From Certhia americana (taxonomy: Eukaryota; Chordata; Aves; Passeriformes; Certhiidae): a stretch of 64,000 bases of DNA. The translations under genes were made by a program, and so were the position numbers. The stretch spans positions 62,016,509 to 62,080,508 of the forward strand of contig CM031860.1 in the NCBI GenBank assembly GCA_018697195.1. Direction: 5' to 3'. Of this stretch, positions 48,531-60,400 are shown one piece after another. The notes under the pieces are model-generated. The model saw only the letters and a list, made by a program, of their open reading frames with translations, had not been told where the DNA came from and did not search any database. The number at the start of each line of letters is the position of its first letter. Position 1 is the first letter of the stretch.

Positions 48531-49078
48531 GTTGCTTGGTTTGGGGTTTTTTGTTTATGATTTGTTTTGGTTTTTTTTTTAAATTTTGGTATTTGGTGGG
48601 GTATTTTATGTTGTTGTTTGGGTTTGGGGTTTTTTTGGGTTGGTTTGGTTGGGTTTGTTGGGGGTTGGTTTGTTGGTTTCTGGTATTTTTTGTTTGTATT
48701 GATTTGTTTTGGGTGTTTTGGTTTGTTTTGGTCTTTGTTTTAAATTTTGGGTTTTGGTGGGTTTTTTTTTGTTGTTTGGGTTAGGGGTTTTTATTTTGGT
48801 TGGTTTGGTTAGATTTGTTGGGGGTTGGTTTGCTGGTTTCTGGTATTTTTTGTTTGTTTGTATTGATTTGTTTTGGGGTTTTGGTTTTGGTTTGTTTTGG
48901 TTTTTGTTCTAAATTTTGGTATTTGGTGGGTTTTTTTGGTTGTTTGGGTTGGGGTTTTTTTTGGTTGGTTTAGTTTGGTTTATTGGGGGTTGGTTGGTTG
49001 GTTTCTGGTATTTTTGTTTGTTTGTTTTGATTTGTTTCAGGGGGGGTGTTGGTATTGTTTTGTTGTTCGTTTTTTTTA
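48525..49078 (+). repeat. G/T-only minisatellite, ~165-bp unit, about 3.3 copies
   Basis: The plus strand is almost purely G and T. 'aaattttggtatttggtggg' or a close variant occurs at 48581, 48742 and 48911, and 'tttctggtattttt' at 48677, 48837 and 49002, giving periods of 160-169 bp. Each unit includes 'ttgggggttggtttg' and several GGG/GGGG runs. Absence of A on this strand removes all stop codons. That explains the three overlapping plus-strand frames at 48452-48784, 48709-48912 and 48873-49079, whose Phe/Trp/Gly/Val/Leu-only products imitate membrane proteins. They are not genes. Confidence 0.93.
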
Positions 49079-51042
49079 ATTAGTTGGCACAATTGCTCCT
49101 ACTGACCAATTTGGAAGGAGCCTGTGTTGTAGAACTGGAGAGCCGCTATCCTTGTGCTTCTTCAATGGTGCCTTAAATTAAAATTTCATGTATATTAGTT
49201 GAACCCTGCAAACTGGATGTCACAAGGGCTAACCTGTGTCATCCTGCCTGATTTTGGGTCTTTGCTATTATACAAAACTGGGAAAAAGAAAGTGCTATAA
49301 TTTTGATTATGATGTCTGACTTGTGCAATTGTGATGCAGTGCTGCTTTAGGTGATTTGGTTTTCCAGTATGACATGGTAATTTGAGATTAAAACTGAATT
49401 AGTGCTGGCTTCTTAAAACTGGGAAAAAACATTGCTAGGCTGTTAAATTTAACATCCTGAAGCCTTATGCTTCAAACTTTCTTATTGATTTGCCTGAATT
49501 GCTTTTTTTTTTTTTTCTACTAGTCCTTTTTTACCTTATTGAGTGAATTAACTTCCAGGTGGGAAACTAAACTGTCTGGGATATAATAAAGCTCCAGGTT
49601 GTCATTCTGATCAGTACAAAATTAATTTATAATGTACACTGGCTAGAAAAGGCTCAAAGAGGTTTGCAACAATTTCACATCTGTATTTTGTGCTAAATCC
49701 TTTTCCTGTCCTTAACCTCAAAGAATCTGGCCCTTGAGATTCTGTATTTAGGGGCTGTGGCTGGGTCTGGGTCATGTAGCAATGTGCGCATTTGAAAATT
49801 TGTGTGCAACATTATATTTTGTCATCTTAAAAATGCCATTTTCTGCCAAAAACAGTAATTAAATGTTTCTTGGTGTATAGAGTCAAAGGATAGCAAGGAA
49901 AAAATTTGATTCTGTTACTTTTTTGCCTCATAATTGTGAATGTGAAAAATAGAAGTTAAACTGTGTGGTATTCTGTGAAGTCTGTATTTCCTGAAATGCA
50001 TAGGTAGAATTTTTAGATTTTTGCTTTTTCGCTTTCCATTTCATATATCTATATTTGTATATTAACTGGATAATACCTATTAATAATTCTTAATTTTCTG
50101 AAAGCTGGAGAACTGTCTGGAGATTAAAAAAAAAAACAAACCAAACAAACAATAAAAGAAACAACTCTAGTCCAACAACTTTCACACCTTGTTCCAATAA
50201 GAAAAGCCTAACATTTTATATGAAAATCTAAGGGATTTATTGCTGCTCAGTCTCACAGAAATACTGCATGTCAGTAGTATTTGGTTTGCTAACAAAGCAA
50301 ATCTCTGTTGGTTTGTTAGAAACTCATTATTTTTCAATTCTGGATTCCAGAATGGATCAAGATTGCAAGCAATAATGTACCAATATAAAACAAATTCTGC
50401 AACGTTTTCATTCTTGGCTTGGGACAGGGAGAGGATTCGTAGAATTGTTCTTGTTAAATGCAGAGCTCTTTTCAAATTTATCAGGCTGATGTCATGACAA
50501 GGCATTCAGCCAGTAGTAGAAAACTGAAGCAAACCTATTGTGTATCTTATGTTTCATAATTACCTAATATTTACCTTTATGCTTTCCAAAGAATTTGTTT
50601 GCTGACTTATCAGTAATCTGAATTTCCCTAAATAATGCAACAAAAGGCTAGATTTCTTGAGTTGAGTTCCAAAGCCTCAAGACTATAATTCACATTTGTC
50701 AAATCTGCTACGGTAGCTAAAATTAAGGATGGATCAAGGACATTGACTTTGTTGGAACAAATATTTTATTGCAATGCCAATATGGACAAAAAGCCTTCTA
50801 CTTGTGGAAACCTATTAAAAAAAAAAAAAAAAAAAGGGTTATGTATCATTTTCCCCAAAATAAAATGTTTTAAATATTTGAATTTAGGTATTTTTAATTT
50901 AAACAGATGCATGAAGTACGTATTATGATTATAAATCTTTTCCATTACTATACTTAACACTGAAATTCCACTATTTATTATCCATGTGGGACCACATTTG
51001 TAAGTGGATCTCAAAATCCTAACATCCATTGCCTCAATTTTC

Positions 51043-51070
51043 TGTTTGTTTGTTTGCTTGTTTGTTTGTA
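51043..51070 (+). repeat. (TTTG)n microsatellite
   Basis: About seven TTTG units with one C substitution. Confidence 0.9.
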
Positions 51071-52010
51071 TGGAAAGTGATGTTTTAATAAAGCTTAATG
51101 GCCTGAAATCTTTGCATTTTTTCTGTACAAATGTCTTCCTCATCACCCAAAGTGAGGTGTAGCAGGCATATTTATTCAACAAACATTCTTATTCATTCAA
51201 AAAGGTTAAATCCTGCTATAAATCTCTCCTCTGAAATATTTCATGAGCAATTTTCCATCTCCCTCCCCTTTGTTCTGCATCCATACAAAACTAATGTGGA
51301 TTTACTAGAGAAGTATTGTTTCTCTAAATCTTGAATATGGTCAGGACATTATGTAGGCTATTTTTGGGAATCTAAGCTCCATGAGCTAAAATTTCTCCTT
51401 TAGGCTGTTATGCAAGGTAATGCAGATATTGTTGAATTGCCTGTGCTCAAAATATGTCTGTGGAGGGGCACATAATTTGTCCTGTAAGCTTTTAGCTGAG
51501 AAAAATCTCTCAAGGGCAAAAAATTTTACAGCTGAAGGTTTCAGTGAGGAAACCTAGATGCAACAGGACTTGGGGCTTTAATTCAGTATCTGTTGAAGTT
51601 AACAGAGAATTATTGTGTTCCTGAGTGGGTGTGGAATTACTGATGTGTACTCTTACCTCTGAAAGTTCAGCTGGGTTGTTGTTGGTGTTACACATCCATG
51701 TGTTCTGGGCCAGGTTTAGCAGGAGTAAATTGCAGTTCTGTGGAAATGAGTGGCTCAGATGTACCACAGCTGGTTTCTTAAACAAACCCTGGTCATTGCA
51801 TTTCATGTACTTGTTGATTCCTTTTCCTTTTCCCTTTCCCCTTCCTGCAGAAGACCATATTTCTGTACAGATTTAAGATTTTTTTTTTTTTTTTAATTAA
51901 CATCCCTTCAACACTAAGGACATGAAGTCTAGAAATGTTTTTGCCTTTCTAGAGAGCAGCTCAGCAATGCTTTGTTTTTAATGAATGTTAACAGCTCTCA
52001 CTTTCTGACT

Positions 52011-52030
52011 ATTTATTTATTTATTTATTT
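52011..52030 (+). repeat. (ATTT)5 microsatellite
   Basis: Five tandem ATTT units. Confidence 0.9.
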
Positions 52031-52385
52031 ACTTCTGTATTTTCCCATGAAAGAATCCATCCTGTTTGTACAGAGAAGACTGGGGGCAGGAGATGGAGAA
52101 ACAGCTTGAGACAAGCAGGTGCTGGAGCTGACCATCAAGACAAAATTAGCTTTTTTCTGACAGCATTTCTTTCTTTTTTCTAGAAGTGACAGAGCAAAGA
52201 ATGTTTCTGTGCATTCTACGTATTAAAATACAAGTATTGAACATGTTAATTAATGATTAATTAATGCTAAATTCTGGCACTTATAATCCTCAGATCCTAT
52301 ATCTGTTTCTGGCTGTGGCAGGGGGCTGTCTTGTGTAACTTAATTAGATCACTGCATTATTTTGCATTATTGCCTTCTTTCTCTC

Positions 52386-52414
52386 TTTTTTTTTTCTTTT
52401 TTTTTTTTTTTTTT
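52386..52414 (+). repeat. T-rich homopolymer tract
   Basis: About 29 bases of T with a single C interruption. The plus-strand frame 52362-52595 reads through it as poly-Phe and is not a gene. Confidence 0.9.
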
Positions 52415-53117
52415 AGTTGTTTGGGGAAAAACCTCTATCTTCCAGCTTTTAAATAGATTACCAGAGCAGAAAATGTCTTTTTACCATTGTACGTGTGCAA
52501 CTGATACTTCTAACAGAACTGGGTTAAAATTTCAGAGGAAATCTTGGGTCTCAGCTAGTCCTCTTGTTTTCTTAGATGGAATACATTTTTCATAAAAGTT
52601 TGGATTTTTTTTTCAGAATAACTTTTTTTTTTTTTGTTCCTACCTGTATTTTGCAGGTAAGGGTATAAATTCTTAATCTGTATTAACTCTTGGCTGTTTG
52701 TTTAGAGAAAACAGTAACTTACCCTGCAACTTCTAATCAAATTTTAACACTATTATTGCTGTGTTTTTCTAAAATATTATTTCTACTAAAATGTATGTGT
52801 TTGTCTCAGTAATAATTTTCATTTTTCACAAGAAAATATGGCACACTCATCACTGAAATGCCTGATGGTGGGCAGGTTTCGGTGAAAAACAGTTCAAAAC
52901 TTGGCAACAATGCAAGTTTTGGAGTTACTTTGCTGTTTCAAAAGATGTATGGGCACTCTTGGAAGACTTCAAGTATGTTGAGCTCTATTAAATGTTTGAT
53001 GATTTTACCTTAATTATTGACTTGCTGTTTCTTATTTTCTCATGTAATTTTTGATGCATAGTAGTTTCATTAATTATACCAGTTTACTTTGCAGGAGTCC
53101 TAAATTGCAGATTCCCA

Positions 53118-53223
53118 TGTGGATGTGGCACTTGGGGACAAGGAATCCTGATGGCCTTGACAGTCCTGCTGAATGTCCTTGATCTTAAAGGTCTTTCCAA
53201 ACCTAAACAGTTCAGTGATTCCG
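53118..53223 (+). mobile_element. CR1 LINE 3'-end fragment
   Basis: Short CR1 tail: 'atgtggatgtggcacttggg', 'gatcttaaaggtctttccaa' and 'cagttcagtgattcc'. Identity to the consensus is lower than for the other copies, with an insertion-like 'acagtcctgctgaatgt' before the tail block. Old and inactive. The frames 53100-53360 and 53173-53490 overlap it and are spurious. Confidence 0.82.
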
Positions 53224-56200
53224 GTACTCAGCACTGAGTTGGGAATGAGGGATGGAAAAGTCATGGTTTCACTTGACCAGTCTGTGCTAGAATTGTTTAC
53301 TTTTTTAACAATGGCTCTGCTGTGGCTGATGGCAGGGCTGACAGGCTCCAAACAATCCATCCACCTTCATCCCCTCATCACTGGAGTGTCTGAGCCTACT
53401 CCAAAATGCCAGAAGTGCCCATGGGCTCTCTCCCTCACTTCCTGCTATTTCCAATCTCCCAGGCTGGAGAGATTGCTCTGCCCTTTCTGAATGAAAGGAT
53501 TTGAGAAAACTGCTGAACTTGCAGGAAATCATGGTCAGGCTTTTCATTTGGCTCTTAATGTTGTGAGCTCGGAGGTTGCTTTTATTCCTTTTGGCTTAGA
53601 AATTTTTGTTTGATCTACTTACAGAAGTTCCCACTCCCACAAGCATGACCTGCCCTACACCAGGCAACAATGCCATAATTTCAGAAAAGCCCAGCTTCCA
53701 AATAGTCAAAATTGTGCCTTTCAAAAGTTCAGAAAATCAGAGCAGGATTCTGGCCAAGGTTCAGTAAGGAAGTAGCTGCACAGAGCAGCATCACATACAC
53801 CCGGTCATCTGTGTTCCTCCACTGAAAAGGTAAAATCTGCTGAAAAAAATCCTAGTACCTCAGGACATGCAATTTTCTCTAGATAGATAAAATGGAACTG
53901 CCAAAAGGATTTGGAAGTGGCTACATTGGTGTTTGCTTTATCTGAAGAGGAATGATGTCCAGATCCAGGAGTTGGTTGGAAATGAGAGGGAAGAGCTCAG
54001 TGTTACAAATAAGGCATTTAAAACCAAATTAGACAAAGATGAGCTAAAGGGCAGAGGAAGGTGACAAATGTCAGGTCAGCAGAATTGTGCAATGGGAAAA
54101 GGGATACCTTGACCTGACATAATAGCTGGTGGAGAATTCAGAGCACATGTGTCACTGCAGTCCCTGAGATGTCATGAATTCAGATTTCTTAAAAATTGTT
54201 TGGACAGAATGTGAATAACAGAGGCCTAAAAGGGCTTATGATAACGTGGTGCACTGCCACATACTAAAATTAATAGAATAGGAAGGAAAGCATGAATTCC
54301 CTAGAATGAAGCTATGGGAAGCATCAGTGTTTAAATGTACATTTCCATTTTGAAAGTGAACTTTGTTGTTAAATAGTTCTTAATAATCCTTCTTCTTGTG
54401 AAATACTTCCAATCTTCAGTGAGGAACAGTTGGGAAAAAAAAAAAAAAAAGGTGATACTAATAAAGCAGCATAATATCTGAAGAATTTATCTGATGTGCT
54501 GCATAGTGACTAGAAAAGCCTGATATTGCATTCAGATCTGTGTTTGAAGTGTCCCTTTAACAACCATAAATATAAAATAAAAACCTAAGAATGTTGAGCT
54601 GAAAGGGTTTTACTCTTCCTGGTATTCAGTGTAAGCAGTTGGCGTTACTTCTTGTCATCAATCATCCTTTTGGTGGGCTAAGCATGCCTAACAAATTAGT
54701 TGCTCGTTGCTTATTTGGCTGATATTTTGCTGCCCTGTCAGACTCTATTTGGCTGTTTAAACTGCAGCCTTTTTCCAGGTGCTGTGTCTTTCTCTCTGGA
54801 TGGTGCTATCAATAAAGTTCCTTTTGTTATTTGCAGTTCTCTTAATTTCCTTAAGCTCATAGCCTGAGTTAATTCACCTTGTTTGGGTTTTCTGTTGTCT
54901 GGCTGAAACATCTTGCATTTTGAATTTGTGTTCCAGAAAAGCACAGACCAAATTATTGCTACCTAGAGAAGACCAGCATCTTAATCTCTTAAAATTTGAT
55001 ATAAAGAGATGTATAGACCGTGTACTCAGAAGTGTGAAATCTAAAGAGATGAGACATGAACACTCAGAACAGAAATGACTGGAGTGAGAATAGAGCAAAA
55101 ATAGTACAATTACTGACCTTTGTGTGAGAGGAGAAAGTGAATGAAAGCTGCCTCTGAGAACTATTTAAAAAATAAATTTGAAAAATAGGAGCTATATATG
55201 AGGGATACTTGAATCTTTATGCATGGACATGGCAGTAGTGAGGAATATTAAAAAAAAATATAATGAAAAGAATATAGTTTCCTTGGTGGATATTTAGCAC
55301 CAAGAATTTCTAAATCATGCTTTAGTCATGAAATGACAAGTGCACTCAGGGAATAAGCTTTTGCTGATGTAGGTATCAGCAAAAGGTTTGGTTTTCTCAC
55401 ATTCTGTGAATGCAGAAGGTTTTACAGCGCTGTGACAGACTTCAGTGTTTGAAAGCTTGTATGCATTCCCGCTAGAACTAATCTGACAGCATGAAGTCTT
55501 TATGAGAGTGCTTTTTCCAGGGGGGAAAATGGAAATTATTTGGGATTGATTGAAACACTACAGTAGAGGCAGGTAGAGCTGACTCTACCATAAGTACCCT
55601 TTCCATACTATAATCCTAACACTCAAAAACAAATTCAAGACAAAAAATGAAATGTTTCACTTCTGGGGGTTTGAAATGGCTCACTGTAGTGTTCAGATGT
55701 CACCTGGTTGTATTTTGAAAGAAACTTTTGCTTAAATTAGCACTGATTTGGAAAGCCCATGTTTATTAGCAGAGCTTTGTGACAAAAAGTGATTCACTCA
55801 TGCCTTTTTTTTTCCTCCAAGACAGCATTACCTGAAAATTTCTTGATGTTGGATCAGGTGCATGCATCCTTTTTAGAGAGCTGACAGAATGTATGTGAAC
55901 TGTGAGGACACCTGCATTTCAGCTGCAATGTGGTAGAAATGTGTGAGTGGAGCAGAACAAGGCAGGACTACCCCAAGAGCCTGAATTCAAGACCATGTAA
56001 AAGATGTGAGCACAGTGAAATGACATTTAAGTCTGTTACCAGAATATTTACAGGTGCTGATGTGTGACCCATGCTGATAGATACTGTCTGCAGAAGCAAG
56101 TTGGGTCTTGGTGAGCTTGTTTTGTTTGTTTCGTTGTAGGATTTTTTTTTTTTCCAGTACAGGGGGATGAGAATAGAAAGAAAGTCCATCCAGCCTGCAT

Positions 56201-59200
56201 AACTCTATACCCTTGAATTTCCCCTTATAAACAAACCAAAATAACTCTCTAAACCAACTTGAAATAACTTCTGACTTTCTTTTATTAAAGAGAAACCCCA
56301 GCTGTGACCAGGTACATTTTGTAGACTTTTTAAACTTGCAGCTCAAGCTTTGTGAAATGGATTTGCATTTGTAAATACCATTATTAAGAATTTAAGCAGC
56401 TCAGACAATAATTATTTTAAGTATTAAAGATGCCCTCAATTTAAAACAAAATATGTCAACACCTGACTTCTATTTACTTGTCTTTAAAGTGAGATTTACA
56501 ATATGTATAAGTCCTTATTCAGCTGAGTGGGAAATTCCTGTGTGTCTAAAAGGAGCTTCATAACACCACAGCAAATGAGTAGAAGTGGAGAGAGAGCAAT
56601 ATAGTTTCTTCAGGAGAGACAGAAGACAGAGTGTTAATTGAAAACACAAACAAGCATGAAATTGTACAATGTACATAGTCTCTAAAAAACCCCAAACAAT
56701 GAAAACAAACAACCAAACAAACAAAAAAAGAGACTCAGGTGCTTCCCAGAGGTAGAAATTTAAGTAATCTAGTTGTTGGAGTTGACTGATACTCTTTTTT
56801 CAGAGTAGAAGATATTAATTTTGTTGCCCATCTCTTGAGTACTAAACAGCTCCAGGAAGGTGGCAGAGTAACGTGTTAGAGAACACATGGGTTGGGAATA
56901 GCTTCCACAGTTTTTATTAAAACTGGATCACAGTGCAGCCAAGAATGCAAAGATTGTGGTGTCATAGAAGTACCAGAAAGCAGGAAAATTATTCTGTGGT
57001 ATAGGAGTTAAAGTTTCCATTTGTGAAGGTGACAGCATGCTCTCTGGCATCTGTTCAGTGTCATCTCAAAGCCGTCTAAGTGTTAAATGCTCTGGGGGAG
57101 GAACAGATGAGATTTGAAACCTGTAATATTTTCTTCTGGGGGGAAATGTATGGACCAAAGAGAAGTGCAGAGCTGCTGACGTTGGTAGAAGCCTCTTGAG
57201 GTTGTGTGGTTTCACCCTCCTGCTCAGTGCAAGGGTTTGTTCAGGGCCACAAGAAGATGAACTTTGCGTATCTCAAAGGATAAAGACTCCACAAAGTCTC
57301 TTGTTGGAGTTTTTCACTCCCACATGTCTCTCCCTTGGTAAGGGAGGCCTTTTGAAAAGTCCTTGTTAAGCAAAAAGGCAAAGGGGACTCTTGGTTGCTC
57401 TCATTCTCCAGGTTGTTTATTATTTTCTGATCAGCAATTTCTGCACACCAGGCTTTACACTAGCTTGGCGTGCAGGAGAAAAAACACCAAAAAGCCTCCA
57501 ACACACAGAATCAAGGCTCTCTTGAAGATAATTCACCCAATTATCACTGAGAAAGTACATTATTTCTCTTTTTCTTTCAATAACTAACTAAATCTCTATT
57601 CATGTGATACTATACTGCAGCAAATTGTGACCAATGGTTCTGTGTCCCCAACACTGCAGAATATGGAGGAGATGAAGAAGGAGGAAGAAACCTAAAAAAC
57701 ACAAGGTTTTGGATCTTTTCTTTATCTACTTACCATGCTACCAAACCCAAAAATCTAAACTTCTCACCCTGTGATAAATTACGTATTATACTACTATCTA
57801 ATCCACACTTTTGAAAGTTCTGCTACATCCCAGAGCCTAGGAAGCCCTTTCCATGGACAAAGATTAAAAGTAGTGTTTGTCAGAGTGTTTGGGTCCCTTA
57901 AAACCCCTGGAGAATATTCTCTGCTTTCTGGATTCCAACAGTCTCTGGACAAACACATTCCATTCACTCTCAGTACAAAATGTGTGTGGCATTTTTCTCA
58001 CGTTTGAACTTTCAACCAGGTTTTCCAGTGACACATGGGTAAACTGTATTCTGCATTGACATCAAAAGCCAAAAATTTTCCTTGTGACATAATCAGAAAT
58101 GTCTCTTCTTTCGTCTTCTACACCATGGTATATTCAGAGAGGAGCCAGCTGTACTGTGGATGTGTCAGAGAGATTGTTTATTTGTCACAGTGTACAAGTC
58201 AAGATATGAGTCAGGCATTTCTCATTACTAAATTAACCAATTGTTACAGCTGGGATGAACTTTGAAGCCAAAAAATGCTAAGCAGAAAGCTGCAAATTCA
58301 AATTGATGAAGAAATAACACAACTTCCATATCAACGTTGACAAGTACTTTCCATTAGAAAATGTGACCTTACAAAATCTGAGATAAATTGAAGTATTTAA
58401 TTTAATCTCATCTTGACTGCAGGGTTTTCATCTTTATTAATTGAACTTTTTAGTGATACAAAACCCCCTCTCTTGGTTGTCAAACTTCCAGTAAATATTA
58501 GTACAGCAGAAGAATAATTTTTGCAGCTATTTGAACTTAACTTTACTTCCATTGTAAAATATGGATCTTATTTGCCTTAAAAGCCTATTATAGTACTGAT
58601 CATTTTGATGAATCACTTGATATTTTGGACAAATTGGTCATTTTATTGACCAGTTCTGTGGAATGTCTGTTTATCTCCAGTCAACAAGGGATGGAAAGGC
58701 CTGTAATGACCTCTGGGGGGAAAGAAAAAGAACATTAACAGTATGTTGCTAACTAATGAATAATAATTTAGATAGTAGATAAAAAAAAAAATGTATGTGC
58801 AAAAATTAGTTTGTTTATTTATATTTTTGTAGGTACTTGCTAAGACAACAGCCAGAATTAAAGATCAGGAAGTTGAGGCAGGCAGAAGTGACTACAGGGA
58901 GTAAAGCAAGCTGTCAAAAAAACAGTGATTATTTGCTTGTGAATAAAACAAAAACCTAGAAGGAGTGGAGCTGGGCTTTGGAAGGTAAGTTAATTACATG
59001 CTGCTAAGGGGAAACTAAAGCTCTTTTGTTTCTAGATTTGTATTATTTGTTCCCCAAATGACTGTGGTCATTAGGAATAAATATCTGGTGTTTACCCTCG
59101 GCACCAAGGTTATGTAAGGGGTCTTAGTTGAAGTGCCTTTCAATAAAGCATGCTTTGGTGCACAGAAAACAAAAAAACAGGTCTCTGATTTTCAACTTAT

Positions 59201-59879
59201 GCTATGCAGAGTCACTGTATTTCACAGGAAAAGCCCAAAAACATAAATGTGGTGTGAATTTTGTGCCTGACTAGTTGATTAAAAGGATGCTTTAGTGGCT
59301 GCTGCACATTTTATGCATTCTTATTAACCTGCAATTGCACAACGAGTTCTGTATCTAAATCCAATCTCTTCCCAACATCAGTAGCAAGTTTAGTATCAAG
59401 GGAAAATTATTAGAGACAGTTTAGCTACTGGGGATAGACTAAGTGCTGTTAGTGCTGGCACTGCTGTGTTGTTCACTGTGGTCTGACACTGTCCCACAGC
59501 TTTTCTGCATCAAAAAGAAGAAGGATTGTATTGGATGTCAGGGGTTACTTAACAGCAGATCATAAGCAGGGGATGCTTTTGTGGCCAGTGATGAGTTGTC
59601 TGGTTTTATACCTGGGCTGTCACAATCTCCTGAAGTAGCTTTTAAAAGCCATTTCTTGGTTGACACTGAAGCACAACTTCAAATGTGCTTTCACTGTATT
59701 GGGAACCTTAATGTATGGAGGGTGCAGCTGGTGAATTTCTGCTTAATAACCACAGCCCTTATCCTTCATACTTAAATGGAATGCCCCCCACTATGCAATG
59801 AAACAAGAACATTTAAATGGCCAGGAAATTTCCCTGGAAAACTGTCTACCTGATAATGTAGCTGGAAGGCAAGGACCTC
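53224..59879. other. AT-rich noncoding stretch, no recognised repeats
   Basis: About 6.6 kb without a recognised gene or transposon. The frames listed here are 60-119 aa without domains, including overlapping minus-strand frames at 55968-56346. Short A/C-rich simple sequence occurs at about 56690-56730. The 59270-59345 part may be conserved noncoding sequence. Confidence 0.5.
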
Positions 59880-60400
59880 ATTGTGGTTTAACCCAGCAGG
59901 CAGCTAAGCACAGCACAGCTGCTCACTCACTGCCCCACAGTGGGATGAGAATGGGAGAAAGGTAAAACTGCTTGTTGTGATAATGACAATTTTATAGGGC
60001 AGAAAGAAAAGGAAAAAATAATGATCAAAGAACATAGAAAACAAATGATAGGATCACAAAACTAGTGGTAGGACAAGGGGCTTTAAATGGAAAGTTGGTT
60101 TCCATTCCAAAAAATGGTAGGTTTAGGCTAGATTTTAGGAAGAAATTCTTCCCTGTTGAGCTACCCCATCCTGGAAACGTTCAAGTGTTCAAGGCCAGGC
60201 TGGATGGGGCTCTGATCAACCTGGTGTAGTGGAGAGTGTCCTTGCCCATGGCAGAGGGTTGGAACTTGATGATCTTTAAGGTCCCTTCCAACCCAAACCA
60301 TTCTGGGATCCACGAGGCACTCCACACCCACTGACCGATGCCCAGCCACACCCTGGGCAGTGACTGCCACACCCAGCCAGCTTTTCATATCTCCTCTATC
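59880..60400 (-). mobile_element. Antisense avian ERV-type LTR split by a CR1
   Basis: The left part (59880-60060) matches the reversed 3' end of the same family as the 15-kb and 45.6-kb LTRs: 'ttgtggtttaacccagcagg', 'cagctaagcacagcacagct', then 'gataatgacaattttatagg'. After a CR1 insertion (about 60065-60312) the reversed LTR resumes with 'ccactgaccgatgcccagcc' and 'gcagtgactgccacacccag'. The two halves are in the expected order. Beyond about 60400 I lose the match, so the LTR 5' part is missing or too diverged. The frames 60161-60388 and 60181-60372 (minus) are repeat artefacts. Confidence 0.72.
60065..60312 (+). mobile_element. CR1 LINE fragment inserted in an LTR
   Basis: CR1 blocks 'ggtaggtttaggctagattt', 'aggaagaaattcttccctgt', 'caaggccaggctggatgggg', 'gatctttaaggtcccttcca' and 'acccaaaccattctgggatc'. 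Between 'ccctgttgag' and 'ctaccccatcctgg' it lacks the usual 'gccctggcacaggttgccc' section, an internal deletion of roughly 45 bp. It looks like one of the youngest and least diverged CR1 copies here. Orientation is opposite to the LTR it interrupts. Confidence 0.94.

Larger units (their letters stand above)
49079..53117. other. AT-rich noncoding stretch with simple repeats
   Basis: No gene was recognised. It contains a (TTTG)n tract (51043-51070), an (ATTT)n tract (52011-52030), an A run (about 50816-50835), T runs (about 51882-51894 and 52386-52414) and a CCTTTT-type tract near 51820-51845. It also has an AT palindrome (52246-52264) and a CAG|GTAAGG splice-like site at 52656/52657. The minus-strand frame 50766-51182 (138 aa) includes homopolymer-derived residues and no domain. 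Confidence 0.5.

Noticed and set aside
48452..49079. Three overlapping frames encoding Phe/Trp/Gly/Val/Leu-rich 'membrane proteins'
   Set aside because: The plus strand lacks A, so stop codons cannot form. The products follow the minisatellite unit.
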